A DNA stretch of 64,000 bases from Oceanobacillus saliphilus. GTDB taxonomy: Bacteria > Bacillota > Bacilli > Bacillales > Amphibacillaceae. The first letter of the stretch is position 1. Every line of letters begins with the position of its first letter. The stretch is taken from NCBI RefSeq assembly GCF_023522835.1, contig NZ_JALCZU010000005.1, positions 62,001 to 126,000 of the forward strand, written 5' to 3'. Positions 8,128-17,122 of the stretch are shown here, in pieces. The position numbers and the translations under genes are program-made. The notes under the pieces were generated by a model, which saw only the letters and a list, made by a program, of their open reading frames with translations, made no database searches and was not told the origin of the DNA.

Positions 8128-8391
8128 ATGAGCCCAAATGATAAAAAGCGCATAACAGTGGACATACATAATAGAACTTATACGATAATTGGTACGGAAT
8201 CACCAAGCCATGTGCGGTTGGTTGCAAGTCTTGTAGATCAAAAAATGAAAGATATTCATAGTGTCAATAAACAATTGGATACGACGAGACTGGCGGTTTT
8301 AACTGCTGTAAATACGATGAACGATTACCTGAAACTGAAGGAAGACTATGCAACGCTTCTGGGATCGCTTAAAAAGAAAGAGGATAAGTAA
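8128..8391 (+). CDS. zapA: Cell division protein ZapA
   Basis: The 87-residue product stabilises the FtsZ ring by binding and bundling FtsZ filaments at mid-cell. The N-terminal ZapA head (KRITVDIHNRTYTIIG) is followed by a long C-terminal helix expected to form a coiled coil for dimers and tetramers. ATG 8128 has a strong AGGAGG site. The cvpA-like gene starts 3 bases after its stop, so the two are one operon. The leader carries two tandem family B elements. Confidence 0.94.
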   Translation: MSPNDKKRITVDIHNRTYTIIGTESPSHVRLVASLVDQKMKDIHSVNKQLDTTRLAVLTAVNTMNDYLKLKEDYATLLGSLKKKEDK

Positions 8392-8394
8392 CAT

Positions 8395-8946
8395 ATGTTG
8401 GATTTGATTTTAATTGTAATATTGATATTTGGAATTCTTATGGGACTAAAGAGAGGGTTTATACTTCAATTGCTCCATTTGACCGGATTTATTATCGCCT
8501 TTATTGTGGCTGTTATGTATTATGATGAGCTTGGTACAAGACTGGCCTTGTGGATACCTTATCCGGAACTATCGAATGAAAGTGCATGGGCAGGTTTTTT
8601 GCAATCCCTCCCACTCGAGACTGCCTTTTATAATGCCATTGCATTTGCGCTCATCTTTTTTGCAGTGAAGATTATTCTTCAGATTATTGCATCTATGTTG
8701 GATTTTGTTGCTTCCATTCCTATTATTAGCTCGGTGAACAAATTGCTTGGTGCGGTGCTCGGATTCCTGGAAGTGTATTTAATTTCGTTTATCCTTCTGT
8801 ATATCCTTGCATTAACACCTATCGAAGGTATTCAGAATGCGATAAATAATTCAGCGATTGCATTGTTTGTAATTGAACAGACTCCTTATTTATCGGAAAA
8901 GGTCCTTGATCTTTGGTTTACCTATACTGGAGAGAGTAAGCGTTAG
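8395..8946 (+). CDS. yshB: CvpA family membrane protein (YshB)
   Basis: The 183-residue protein has four predicted membrane segments (residues about 5-45, 75-100 and 105-150) with the family pattern MGLKRGFILQ near the N-terminus. The family is named after E. coli CvpA, needed for colicin V production, but its biochemical role in Bacillus is unknown. It is translationally close-coupled to zapA. Confidence 0.88.
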   Translation: MLDLILIVILIFGILMGLKRGFILQLLHLTGFIIAFIVAVMYYDELGTRLALWIPYPELSNESAWAGFLQSLPLETAFYNAIAFALIFFAVKIILQIIASMLDFVASIPIISSVNKLLGAVLGFLEVYLISFILLYILALTPIEGIQNAINNSAIALFVIEQTPYLSEKVLDLWFTYTGESKR

Positions 8947-8955
8947 ATATACAAA

Positions 8956-9042
8956 TTCAGAAAGACTGATTCATCGTAGTAGGAGATACCTTGTATGTTA
9001 TGTACAATAGTATTTATCTAACATGAATCAGTCTTTTTATAC
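8956..9042. repeat. Long inverted repeat / probable terminator after cvpA
   Basis: AAAGACTGATTCAT (from 8960) pairs with ATGAATCAGTCTTTTT (from 9022). An inner stem is built from TTGTA/TACAA and GATAC/GTAT. The 3' arm ends in a T run, so it can act as a terminator, but the arm length and loop are larger than normal for one. The polX ribosome binding site follows. Confidence 0.65.
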
Positions 9043-9061
9043 AAAAAAGTGGGGTAATTTT

Positions 9062-10780
9062 ATGACAGTCAATAAGAAAGATGTAATTAAACTTTTGGAA
9101 AAAATAGCAATCTATCTGGAATTGAAGGGAGAAAACCCTTTTAAAATATCTGCATATAGAAAAGCAGCACAGGCATTGGAAACGGATGATAGATCCCTCT
9201 CTGAAATTGATGACTTTACAAAGATGAAAGGCATTGGAAAAGGGACTAGTGCGGTTATTAAGGAGTACGTAGAAAATGGCGAATCAGATACACTTAAGCA
9301 GTTGGCGGAGGAAGTGCCATCAGGTCTGATACCATTACTGAATCTTCCGGGCCTCGGTGGTAAAAAGTTGTCAAAACTATACCAGGAATTGGATGTCGTT
9401 GATGCCGAATCACTAAAAGAAGTTTGTCTCAACGGAAAAGTTGAGAGCCTTGCAGGGTTTGGCAAGAAAACAGCTGAAAAAATCGTTTTAGCGCTCGAGG
9501 AAGCCGGAAAAAGACCAGAACGACTGCCTATAGCGATCATGCTTCCGGTTGCAGAGAAAATTGAATCGTACTTAAGCGATATCGAAGAAATAGAATCATT
9601 TTCACGCGCGGGAAGTTTAAGAAGAATGCGGGAAACGATAAAGGATCTTGATTTTATAATTGCAACAGCCAAGCCACACGAAGTCCGGGATGCATTGCTC
9701 GCTATACCGGATATAAAAGATGTTATTGCCAAAGGTGATACAAAGGTATCTGTCACATTAGAGGAAGCATATGATATTAACGTCGATTTCAGACTCGTAT
9801 CAAAAGAAGAATTTGCAACAACACTTCATCATTTTACAGGATCTAAGGATCATAATGTCGCATTGAGGCAGCTGGCCAAATCACGTGGGCAAAAAATAAG
9901 TGAATACGGTGTGGAGGTTGAAGAGACAAATGAAATATTGAGGTTCTCGACAGAAGAAGAGTTTTTCAAACATTTCGGGTTAACATTTATACCACCAGAA
10001 GTAAGAGAAAACAATGGTGAAGTAGAGGCGTTTAAGGATGAGCTGCGTTTAATTGAACTTAGTGATATAAAGGGAGACCTCCATATGCACACGACGTGGA
10101 GTGATGGAGCACAGTCTCTTGGTGAAATGGTAAAACATGTACAGGCTAAAGGATATTCCTATATGGCGATTACGGACCACTCCAAATATCTTCGCGTTGC
10201 AAATGGATTGGATGAAACGAGATTGCGGAAGCAGCGCGAGGAAATTGCAACACTGAATGAAAAGTTGGATGACTTTCATATTTTTGCTGGTGTAGAAATG
10301 GATATTCTTCCGGATGGTACCCTTGATTTCTCAGATGATTTTTTGCGGGAAATGGATTATGTCATTGGAGCGATCCATTCGAGCTTCAGTCAATCCGAAG
10401 AAAAGATTATGAAGCGATTGTATACCGCGCTCGAGAATCCGTATGTCTCCCTGATTGCCCATCCGACCGGAAGATTGATTGGAAGGCGTGCAGGTTACAA
10501 CGTGAACGTGGAAAAATTAATCGAAAAAGCGAAAGAAACCAATACAGCACTCGAAATTAATGCAAACCCGAATCGGTTAGATCTGTCCTCAGAGTGGGTC
10601 CGTAAAGCCCAGGAGGCAGGAGTTACCTTAGCCATCAACACGGATGCACACAGCTATCCGATGTTGGATCATATGTTATATGGTGTCGGGGTTGCAAGAA
10701 AAGGCTGGGTAGAAAAGGAAATGGTAATGAATACGTGGTCGAAGGAGCAACTGATTGATTACTTTAATCGTAATAAATAA
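9062..10780 (+). CDS. polX: DNA polymerase/3'-5' exonuclease PolX
   Basis: The 572-residue family X polymerase fills small gaps in base excision repair. It has an N-terminal 8 kDa-like HhH domain (GIGKGT and PGLGGKKLSKLY motifs), a pol-beta palm (GSLRRMRETIKDLDFII with catalytic Asp residues), and a C-terminal PHP exonuclease domain starting near residue 340 (HMHTTWSDG at 341 onward, ITDHS, HPTGR, NTDAH). All metal-binding motifs look intact. ATG 9062 fits the family N-terminus (MTVNKKDVIK); an upstream in-frame ATG at 9023 falls inside the terminator-like repeat and is rejected. Confidence 0.95.
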   Translation: MTVNKKDVIKLLEKIAIYLELKGENPFKISAYRKAAQALETDDRSLSEIDDFTKMKGIGKGTSAVIKEYVENGESDTLKQLAEEVPSGLIPLLNLPGLGGKKLSKLYQELDVVDAESLKEVCLNGKVESLAGFGKKTAEKIVLALEEAGKRPERLPIAIMLPVAEKIESYLSDIEEIESFSRAGSLRRMRETIKDLDFIIATAKPHEVRDALLAIPDIKDVIAKGDTKVSVTLEEAYDINVDFRLVSKEEFATTLHHFTGSKDHNVALRQLAKSRGQKISEYGVEVEETNEILRFSTEEEFFKHFGLTFIPPEVRENNGEVEAFKDELRLIELSDIKGDLHMHTTWSDGAQSLGEMVKHVQAKGYSYMAITDHSKYLRVANGLDETRLRKQREEIATLNEKLDDFHIFAGVEMDILPDGTLDFSDDFLREMDYVIGAIHSSFSQSEEKIMKRLYTALENPYVSLIAHPTGRLIGRRAGYNVNVEKLIEKAKETNTALEINANPNRLDLSSEWVRKAQEAGVTLAINTDAHSYPMLDHMLYGVGVARKGWVEKEMVMNTWSKEQLIDYFNRNK

Positions 10781-10827
10781 AGGAATGCAATTCGATAAAG
10801 AGGACGCACTAAAAGGAGTATATAAGT

Positions 10828-13173
10828 ATGAATGAACGGATTCTCCGTGTACTGGAATTTAAAAAGATTATTGAACAGTTGAATAGTCAGGCTGCAACAT
10901 CGCTTGGGAAAAATCTGGTGGATCAATTAAAGCCTTCAACGGAATTAGATGAAGTTGTTCAATTACAGGAAGAAACGGATGAAGCTGCACATATTGTCCG
11001 ACTTAATAAAGTAGTTCCCCTAGGAGGCATAACGGATATTCGAGAAAGTTTGAAACGATGTGCCATCGGAGGAATTCTTTCAACGGAAGAGTGCCTTGAT
11101 GTAGCAAACACCGTTTACGGAGGTAGACAGGTAAAACTATTTATCGAAAGCCTGGAAGAAGAGAGTCTGCCCATCCTGGAAGAATTAGCTGATCGGATAA
11201 CACCCCTTAGGGAACTAGAACAGCATATTAAAAGCTGTATTGATGATCATGGCCATGTTTTGGACAATGCTTCAGCAAAACTGCGTGGGATAAGAAGTTC
11301 TATTCGTACATTTGAAAACAGGATACGTGAGAAATTAGAAAGCTATACGAGAAACAATAGCAATATGCTTTCAGATGCAATTATCACGATTCGAAATGAT
11401 CGTTATGTGCTTCCTGTTAAACAAGAGCACAGAGGTTCAATAGGTGGAATTGTCCATGATCAATCCTCTTCAGGCCAGACTTTGTTTATGGAGCCAAAAG
11501 CTGTAGTAGACCTTAACAATCAACTGCATGAGGCAATAAACAAGGAACAGATAGAAATTGAACGGATTTTGAAGGAACTCAGTGGGCATATTTCAAGCTT
11601 TGAACATGATTTACACGAAAATATCGATGTACTTGCCAAGATTGATTTTATGTTTGCCAGAGCAAAACTTGGACAGCAAATGAAAGCCGCAAAACCAATC
11701 ATAAATGACAATGGCTACATAAAAATGCTGCAGGCAAGACACCCTCTAATACCGATGGATGAAGTCGTAGCTAATGATGTGGAGATTGGAGGAGATTATA
11801 CTTCAATTGTCATTACTGGTCCAAATACTGGTGGGAAAACGGTCACATTAAAAATGATCGGTTTATGTACGTTAATGGCCCAATCAGGGTTGCAAGTCCC
11901 AGCATTGGATGGATGTGAAATGGCAGTATTCAGGGAAGTATTCGCTGATATTGGGGATGAACAGTCGATTGAACAAAATCTAAGTACATTTTCCTCTCAT
12001 ATGACTAATATCGTGGATATCATTAAAAAAGTCGATCATGATTCACTCGTTTTGTTTGATGAGCTTGGTTCGGGGACAGACCCACAGGAAGGTGCGGCTC
12101 TTGCCATGTCCATTCTGGATGACGTTGTTTCAAGGGATGCCCGCGTCATAGCTACGACTCATTACCCAGAGTTAAAAGCATATGGATATAACCGGGAGAA
12201 TGTTGTTAATGCATCTGTTGAATTCAATGTGGAGACATTGCAGCCAACCTACCGTCTGCTGATTGGAGTACCCGGCCGTAGTAATGCCTTTGAAATCTCT
12301 AAGCGACTTGGCCTCGATCACCATATAATTGAGCGGGCGAAAGGATTTGTCGGTGTTGACACGAAAAGTGTGGAAACGATGATTGCCTCCTTGGAAAAAT
12401 CCCAGCTTGATGCAGAAAAAGATTACGAGGAAGCACATGAAGTACTGCTCGAAAGTGAACGATTACGAGATGAGATTTCAAAAGAATGGAAGCAATTTGA
12501 ACTCAAACGTGAAGCGTTGTACAAAAAAGCCGAAGAAAAAGCAGAAAAGGCTTTAACAAAGGCACGTGAAGAAGCAGAATTCATTGTAAATGAAATTCGA
12601 CAAATGAAATCAACGGTAACTTTAAAAGAGCATGAATGGATTGAGGCAAAAAAAATGCTAGAAGAAGCACAGCCTAATCTGTCCAATAAACAAAATAAAC
12701 CATCTAGTAAAAAATCAGCAGACAAGCAGGATTTGAAGCCGGGTGATGAAATAAAACTGCTTACAGTCAATCAAAAAGGTGAAGTGCTGGAAAAAGTTAA
12801 TGACAAAGAGTATATGGTCCAAGTGGGGATTATGAAGGTCAAAGTCAAAAGAAGTGATTTGCAGCTGCTAGGAAAACAGAAACAGGAAATCCATCAAGCC
12901 GTAGCAACAATTAGAGGCTCTAATAATCATGTGAAGAGTGAATTGGATTTGCGCGGGGAGAGATATGAGGACGCCCTGCAGAGGCTGGAAAAATATATTG
13001 ATGACGTACTTTTGGCTGGCTACTCAAAAGCTTCCATCATACATGGAAAAGGAACCGGTGCTTTAAGGAAAGGTGTACAGGAATATGTGAAACGGCATCC
13101 ACATATTGCATCTGCAAGAGCCGGTGAAGGAAGTGAAGGCGGAAGCGGAGTTACCGTTATTGAGTTTCGCTAA
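10828..13173 (+). CDS. mutS2: Endonuclease MutS2
   Basis: The 781-residue MutS homologue lacks the mismatch-recognition domain. The family suppresses homologous recombination and, in B. subtilis, rescues collided ribosomes. The core and clamp are followed by an ATPase domain with Walker A GPNTGGKT (residues 331-338), Walker [12 protein letters not shown] and the ATTHY switch. Next come a coiled coil (about 510-620), a KOW-like region and a C-terminal Smr domain with the DLRG motif (707-710) and [12 protein letters not shown] 10828 has AAAGGAG upstream. It follows polX by 47 bases. Confidence 0.96.
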   Translation: MNERILRVLEFKKIIEQLNSQAATSLGKNLVDQLKPSTELDEVVQLQEETDEAAHIVRLNKVVPLGGITDIRESLKRCAIGGILSTEECLDVANTVYGGRQVKLFIESLEEESLPILEELADRITPLRELEQHIKSCIDDHGHVLDNASAKLRGIRSSIRTFENRIREKLESYTRNNSNMLSDAIITIRNDRYVLPVKQEHRGSIGGIVHDQSSSGQTLFMEPKAVVDLNNQLHEAINKEQIEIERILKELSGHISSFEHDLHENIDVLAKIDFMFARAKLGQQMKAAKPIINDNGYIKMLQARHPLIPMDEVVANDVEIGGDYTSIVITGPNTGGKTVTLKMIGLCTLMAQSGLQVPALDGCEMAVFREVFADIGDEQSIEQNLSTFSSHMTNIVDIIKKVDHDSLVLFDELGSGTDPQEGAALAMSILDDVVSRDARVIATTHYPELKAYGYNRENVVNASVEFNVETLQPTYRLLIGVPGRSNAFEISKRLGLDHHIIERAKGFVGVDTKSVETMIASLEKSQLDAEKDYEEAHEVLLESERLRDEISKEWKQFELKREALYKKAEEKAEKALTKAREEAEFIVNEIRQMKSTVTLKEHEWIEAKKMLEEAQPNLSNKQNKPSSKKSADKQDLKPGDEIKLLTVNQKGEVLEKVNDKEYMVQVGIMKVKVKRSDLQLLGKQKQEIHQAVATIRGSNNHVKSELDLRGERYEDALQRLEKYIDDVLLAGYSKASIIHGKGTGALRKGVQEYVKRHPHIASARAGEGSEGGSGVTVIEFR

Positions 13174-13202
13174 TCACGAAATGAATCTATCGATTAAATC
13201 AA

Positions 13203-13235
13203 ATGCTTCCGCCTCCTAAAAAAAGGCGGAAGCTA
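13203..13235 (+). terminator. Hairpin after mutS2
   Basis: GCTTCCGCCT (13205-13214) pairs perfectly with AGGCGGAAGC (13224-13233). No T run follows, so it may be an RNA-stabilising hairpin rather than a full terminator. Confidence 0.55.
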
Positions 13236-13262
13236 CATAAATAATTGGAGAGGAAAGTTGTG

Positions 13263-13670
13263 ATGGAAGGTTTCTGGGAAAATATTATTGTTGTAACAGC
13301 AGCACGCTATAGTGTGTTCGTTCTATGCACACTTGTATTTCTTGCAATCTTTGAACTGGTGACTTCCTATAAAAATTGGGAAGAAATTAAAGGAGGAAAC
13401 TTAGCTGTTGCGATGGCTACCGGAGGGAAATTGTTCGGAATCGCCACGATTTTCCGGTATTCCATTGAACATAATGACACGCTTCTTCAAACAATCGGCT
13501 GGGGTGTTTACGGTTTTGTTTTATTACTTATCGGTTATTTGATATTCGAGTTTCTTACCCCCGTTATGAAAATTGATGAAGAAATTGGAAAAGGCAATCA
13601 TGCGGTTGGATTCATCTCGATGATGATTTCCATCGGTTTGGCTTTTGTTATAGGAGCAAGTATCGGATAA
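13263..13670 (+). CDS. yshE: DUF350 family membrane protein (YshE)
   Basis: The 135-residue protein has four membrane helices, with conserved VAMATGGKLFGIA and a paired repeat of two-helix units typical of DUF350. The function is unknown. ATG 13263 (MEGFWENI) is chosen because GGAGAGG precedes it; a GTG one codon earlier and a TTG at 13245 are alternatives. The position between mutS2 and lcfA matches B. subtilis yshE. A tiny membrane ORF follows after 13 bases. Confidence 0.85.
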   Translation: MEGFWENIIVVTAARYSVFVLCTLVFLAIFELVTSYKNWEEIKGGNLAVAMATGGKLFGIATIFRYSIEHNDTLLQTIGWGVYGFVLLLIGYLIFEFLTPVMKIDEEIGKGNHAVGFISMMISIGLAFVIGASIG

Positions 13671-13683
13671 AGGAGGACATATA

Positions 13684-13764
13684 ATGGTATTGGATCGATT
13701 AGCTAAAATACTAATTGTTGTGGCAATTATTTTTCTTGTTGTAGGTATCTTTTATTTAATATGA
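13684..13764 (+). CDS. 26-residue single-span membrane peptide
   Basis: ATG 13684 lies 6 bases after a near-consensus AAAGGAGGAC site. The short frame MVLDRLAKILIVVAIIFLVV plus GIFYLI ends at TGA 13764. It has a positively charged N-terminus (R5, K8) and one hydrophobic helix, as in other bacterial membrane micropeptides. The strong ribosome binding site and the 13-base gap after yshE suggest co-translation. Its function is not known; a conserved partner of the DUF350 protein is one possibility (inference). Confidence 0.65.
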   Translation: MVLDRLAKILIVVAIIFLVVGIFYLI

Positions 13765-13859
13765 CAAAAATATTTTAAAAATAATTAAATAAACTTTCAA
13801 AAAATAGAAATTAATCGGTATAATGATTATAGTATAACTATAAAGGAGGAATACATGAT

Positions 13860-15560
13860 ATGGAATTTTCACGTAAATGGCATGATCATTATCCGACTGA
13901 AATACCGCCCTCTTTGGAATACGATGAGAAGCCGCTTTATGCTTATCTGGTTGAAAGCGCTAAAGTGCACAAAGAAAAGAAAGCGCTTCATTTTATGGGG
14001 AAAGAGATGTCCTATGGAGATTTGTATACAGCATCCAGGAAGATGGCTAACTATTTGCAGGCTCTTGGTGTACGGAAAGGAGATAAAGTAGCGATCATGC
14101 TGCCAAACTGTCCGCAGGCAGTTATAAGCTACTATGGAATTCTTATGGCTGGTGGAATTGTTGTACAGACTAATCCGTTATATACGGAAAGGGAATTAGA
14201 GTATCAGCTGAATGATTCCGATACGTCAGTCATCATATGTTTGGATATTTTGCTTCCTAGAGTGACGAATGTAAGGAATAAAACCGGTTTGCAGCATGCG
14301 ATTGTTACGGGGATCAAAGATTATTTGCCTTTCCCTAAAAATTTGATCTATCCATTCATTCAGAAGAAAGAATACAATATGGTTGTCAAGGTGGAAGAGA
14401 GCGGAGATACCCACGTCTGGAATGGAATAATGGAGAAATCCTCCACGGAATATCTGGAAACGCAGATTGATCCAAAAGAGGATCTTGCACTGCTTCAATA
14501 TACAGGAGGTACGACTGGGCATCCTAAAGGAGTTATGCTGACTCATTATAACCTGACTTCCAATGTCCAGATGTGTGAAACCTGGTTGTATAAAAAGAGT
14601 GACAGTCAGGGAGTTATATTGGGTATCCTGCCATTTTTCCATGTGTATGGAATGACAACAGTTATGAACTTTGCCATAAAGCTAGGTTCGAAAATGATTC
14701 TTATGCCGAAGTTTAATGTGACGGATGTACTTAAAACGATTGACAAACAAAAACCGAGCCTCTTTCCTGGTGCCCCCACCATTTATGTTGGCCTCCTGAA
14801 TCACCCTGATGTAAAAAAGTATGACCTGTCATCAATCGAAGCATGTCTCAGCGGTTCTGCGCCATTGCCAATTGAAGTACAGGAGCAGTTCGAAAAAATC
14901 ACAGGAGGAAAGCTTGTTGAAGGGTATGGATTGACAGAATCTTCGCCTGTCACCCATGCAAACTTTATATGGACGAAGCGAGTAAATGGAAGCATCGGAG
15001 TTCCTTGGCCGGATACTGACTGTAAAATCATTAAAATGGAATCCGATGGTGGAGAGGCGGAAGTAGGCGAAGTAGGGGAAATTGCAGTAAAAGGACCTCA
15101 AATTATGAAAGGTTACTGGAATAATCAGGAAGAGACAGACAAAGTATTAAAAGATGGCTGGCTTTTTACTGGAGACTTAGGTTATATGGATGATGATGGA
15201 TACTTCTATGTAGTGGACCGTAAGAAAGACATGATTATTGCTGGAGGATATAATATTTACCCGAGAGAAGTAGAAGAAGTTCTTTATGAGCATGAAGGCA
15301 TACAGGAGACAGTTGTCGCCGGTATCCCGGACCCATATCGCGGTGAAACGGTCAAGGCGTATATCGTTTTGAAGGATGGCTATAAATTGACAGAAGAAGA
15401 GTTAAATGATTATTGCAGAAAACATCTTGCGGCATTTAAAGTTCCGAGGCTGTATGAGTTCCGTAATGAACTTCCGAAGACGGCAGTGGGTAAAATACTG
15501 AGAAGAAAACTGATTGAAGAAGAGACAACGAAACAGAAAGAAACAACGAATACTGTTTGA
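13860..15560 (+). CDS. lcfA: Long-chain-fatty-acid--CoA ligase
   Basis: The 566-residue product activates fatty acids to acyl-CoA via acyl-AMP, the first step of beta-oxidation. ANL superfamily motifs are present in order: the P-loop YTGGTTGHPKG, the YGLTESSP core motif, the GDLGYMDDDGY hinge and C-terminal lysine PKTAVGKILRR. An out-of-frame ATG at 13855 has better spacing to AAAGGAGG, but ATG 13860 is the one in frame. The gene leads the fatty-acid degradation cluster. A TATAAT lies about 30 bases upstream. Confidence 0.95.
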   Translation: MEFSRKWHDHYPTEIPPSLEYDEKPLYAYLVESAKVHKEKKALHFMGKEMSYGDLYTASRKMANYLQALGVRKGDKVAIMLPNCPQAVISYYGILMAGGIVVQTNPLYTERELEYQLNDSDTSVIICLDILLPRVTNVRNKTGLQHAIVTGIKDYLPFPKNLIYPFIQKKEYNMVVKVEESGDTHVWNGIMEKSSTEYLETQIDPKEDLALLQYTGGTTGHPKGVMLTHYNLTSNVQMCETWLYKKSDSQGVILGILPFFHVYGMTTVMNFAIKLGSKMILMPKFNVTDVLKTIDKQKPSLFPGAPTIYVGLLNHPDVKKYDLSSIEACLSGSAPLPIEVQEQFEKITGGKLVEGYGLTESSPVTHANFIWTKRVNGSIGVPWPDTDCKIIKMESDGGEAEVGEVGEIAVKGPQIMKGYWNNQEETDKVLKDGWLFTGDLGYMDDDGYFYVVDRKKDMIIAGGYNIYPREVEEVLYEHEGIQETVVAGIPDPYRGETVKAYIVLKDGYKLTEEELNDYCRKHLAAFKVPRLYEFRNELPKTAVGKILRRKLIEEETTKQKETTNTV

Positions 15561-15602
15561 GCCTCGTGCTCTTTTTTCCTTTAAAATTGGACAAGCTATA
15601 TA

Positions 15603-15631
15603 TTGACAGAATTATCTGGTGAATGTACAAT
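15603..15631 (+). promoter_or_regulatory. Sigma-A promoter of fadR-fadB-etfBA
   Basis: A consensus TTGACA (15603-15608), a 17-base spacer and TACAAT (15626-15631). The FadR-type operator begins 8 bases after the -10. Confidence 0.85.
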
Positions 15632-15638
15632 GATTTTA

Positions 15639-15656
15639 TGAATGACCATTCACTCA
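15639..15656 (+). promoter_or_regulatory. FadR operator
   Basis: TGAATGACCATTCACTCA agrees with the B. subtilis FadR (YsiA) box as remembered, TGAATGAMTANTCATTCA, at about 16 of 18 positions. It overlaps the expected transcription start, so FadR should repress its own operon until long-chain acyl-CoA is bound. Confidence 0.85.
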
Positions 15657-15691
15657 GAATTTGTAGGTTGGACTCATCTAAGGAGAAAATC

Positions 15692-16279
15692 ATGAGAAAT
15701 AATAAACCGAAATACAATCAAATAATAGAAGCAGCAGTGAAAGTTATCGCACAGAACGGATATCATGGCTCACAGGTTTCCAAGATAGCAAAAGCAGCCG
15801 GAGTAGCAGATGGAACCATTTATCTATATTTCAAAAATAAAGAAGATGTTCTTGTTTCTGTTTTTGAAGAAAAAATGGGGCAGTTTATCGATAAAATTGC
15901 CCAATCGACGAACCAGAAGCAGAATGCGGAAGAAAAGCTGCAAACATTAATTGAAATGCATTTCAGACAGCTTTCAGAGGATTATTATTTGGCAATCGTT
16001 ACCCAATTGGAATTAAGGCAGTCAAACTATGAGCTTCGTCTGAAGATTAATAAAGTTTTAAAACCCTATCTAGTCGTTATTGATAATATTGTAAAAGAAG
16101 GAGTGGAACAGCGTCTGTTCCGCAGTGATTTAAACATTCCATTAGCAAGGCAAATGATATTTGGGACATTGGATGAGGTTGTAACAAATTGGGTGATGAA
16201 GGAACAGAAATACGATCTACTATCCCAGGTGCCAGAGGTACATGTTTTATTAACTGGAGCATTATCACCAGGGGACTGA
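15692..16279 (+). CDS. fadR: TetR-family fatty acid degradation regulator FadR
   Basis: The 195-residue repressor has a TetR helix-turn-helix at residues 5-55 (AAVKVIAQNGYHGSQVSKIA and DGTIYLYFKNKEDVL) and a C-terminal ligand domain for acyl-CoA. In Bacillus FadR represses beta-oxidation genes and is released by long-chain acyl-CoA. ATG 15692 follows AAGGAGA. The frame is open upstream to 15623, but that would cross the operator. It heads fadR-fadB-etfB-etfA and is autoregulated by the operator just upstream. Confidence 0.94.
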   Translation: MRNNKPKYNQIIEAAVKVIAQNGYHGSQVSKIAKAAGVADGTIYLYFKNKEDVLVSVFEEKMGQFIDKIAQSTNQKQNAEEKLQTLIEMHFRQLSEDYYLAIVTQLELRQSNYELRLKINKVLKPYLVVIDNIVKEGVEQRLFRSDLNIPLARQMIFGTLDEVVTNWVMKEQKYDLLSQVPEVHVLLTGALSPGD

Positions 16280-16322
16280 TGCGTGGAAAAAGAAATACCA
16301 AAATAAGGGGGATGGACAGTAT

Positions 16323-17096
16323 ATGGGAACAGTTTCATACGAAGCAGATGGAGCAATAGCATATTTGACAATTCAAAGCCCACCAGCGAATGCTTTATCA
16401 AGTAAGCTTCTCAGTGACCTTAGTGACAAACTGGATCAAATTGAAGCAGAAAACAAGATGAAGGCAATCGTACTGAAGGGAGAGGGCAGGTTTTTCTCTG
16501 CAGGTGCTGATATTAAGGAATTTACCAATTTACAGAATGCATCAGATTATGAATCGCTATCAACGAATGGTCAAAAAATATTTGATCGTATCGAAAATTT
16601 CCCTGTGCCTGTAATTGCAGCCATTCATGGTGCTGCACTAGGTGGGGGGCTTGAACTTGCAATGTGCTGCCATATCCGAATTGTTACCAAAAATGCGAAA
16701 CTTGGCCTTCCGGAATTAAATCTAGGGATAATCCCGGGCTTTGCAGGAACCCAAAGATTACCGGGTTATGTAGGAAGTGCAAAGGCATATGAAATGATAC
16801 TTACAGGGGAACCAATCAGTGGCTCAGAAGCTGTATCATTGGGTCTGGCAAACATAGCAGTAGCTGAAGAAGATCTAATTGCTGAAACTATGAAACTAGC
16901 AGAAAAAATAGCTGCTAAAAGTAAACCAGCAATTAATCATATTATGCACCTTATTCCATTTGCAAAGACAAGCCAGTTTTCAGAGGGGGTAAGTGAAGAA
17001 GCGAAATCATTTAGTACCGTATTCGGTTCTTCGGATGCAAAAGAAGGTGTACAAGCTTTTCTGGAAAAACGTAAACCGAATTTCCAGGATAAATAG
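16323..17096 (+). CDS. fadB: Enoyl-CoA hydratase
   Basis: The 257-residue crotonase-fold enzyme hydrates trans-2-enoyl-CoA in beta-oxidation. The oxyanion-hole motifs are SAGADIKEF and AAIHGAALGGGLELAM, and the second catalytic Glu lies in LGLPELNLGIIPGFAGTQRL. It corresponds to B. subtilis YsiB/FadB and lies between fadR and etfB. The start is ATG 16323 after AGGGGGA. Confidence 0.93.
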   Translation: MGTVSYEADGAIAYLTIQSPPANALSSKLLSDLSDKLDQIEAENKMKAIVLKGEGRFFSAGADIKEFTNLQNASDYESLSTNGQKIFDRIENFPVPVIAAIHGAALGGGLELAMCCHIRIVTKNAKLGLPELNLGIIPGFAGTQRLPGYVGSAKAYEMILTGEPISGSEAVSLGLANIAVAEEDLIAETMKLAEKIAAKSKPAINHIMHLIPFAKTSQFSEGVSEEAKSFSTVFGSSDAKEGVQAFLEKRKPNFQDK

Positions 17097-17122
17097 ATTT
17101 TAATAGATTGGGAGGATGCTGG

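Noticed and set aside
9112-9756. Long 214-codon minus-strand ORF
   Set aside because: It is antisense to the well-supported polX gene and has a serine-rich shadow composition.
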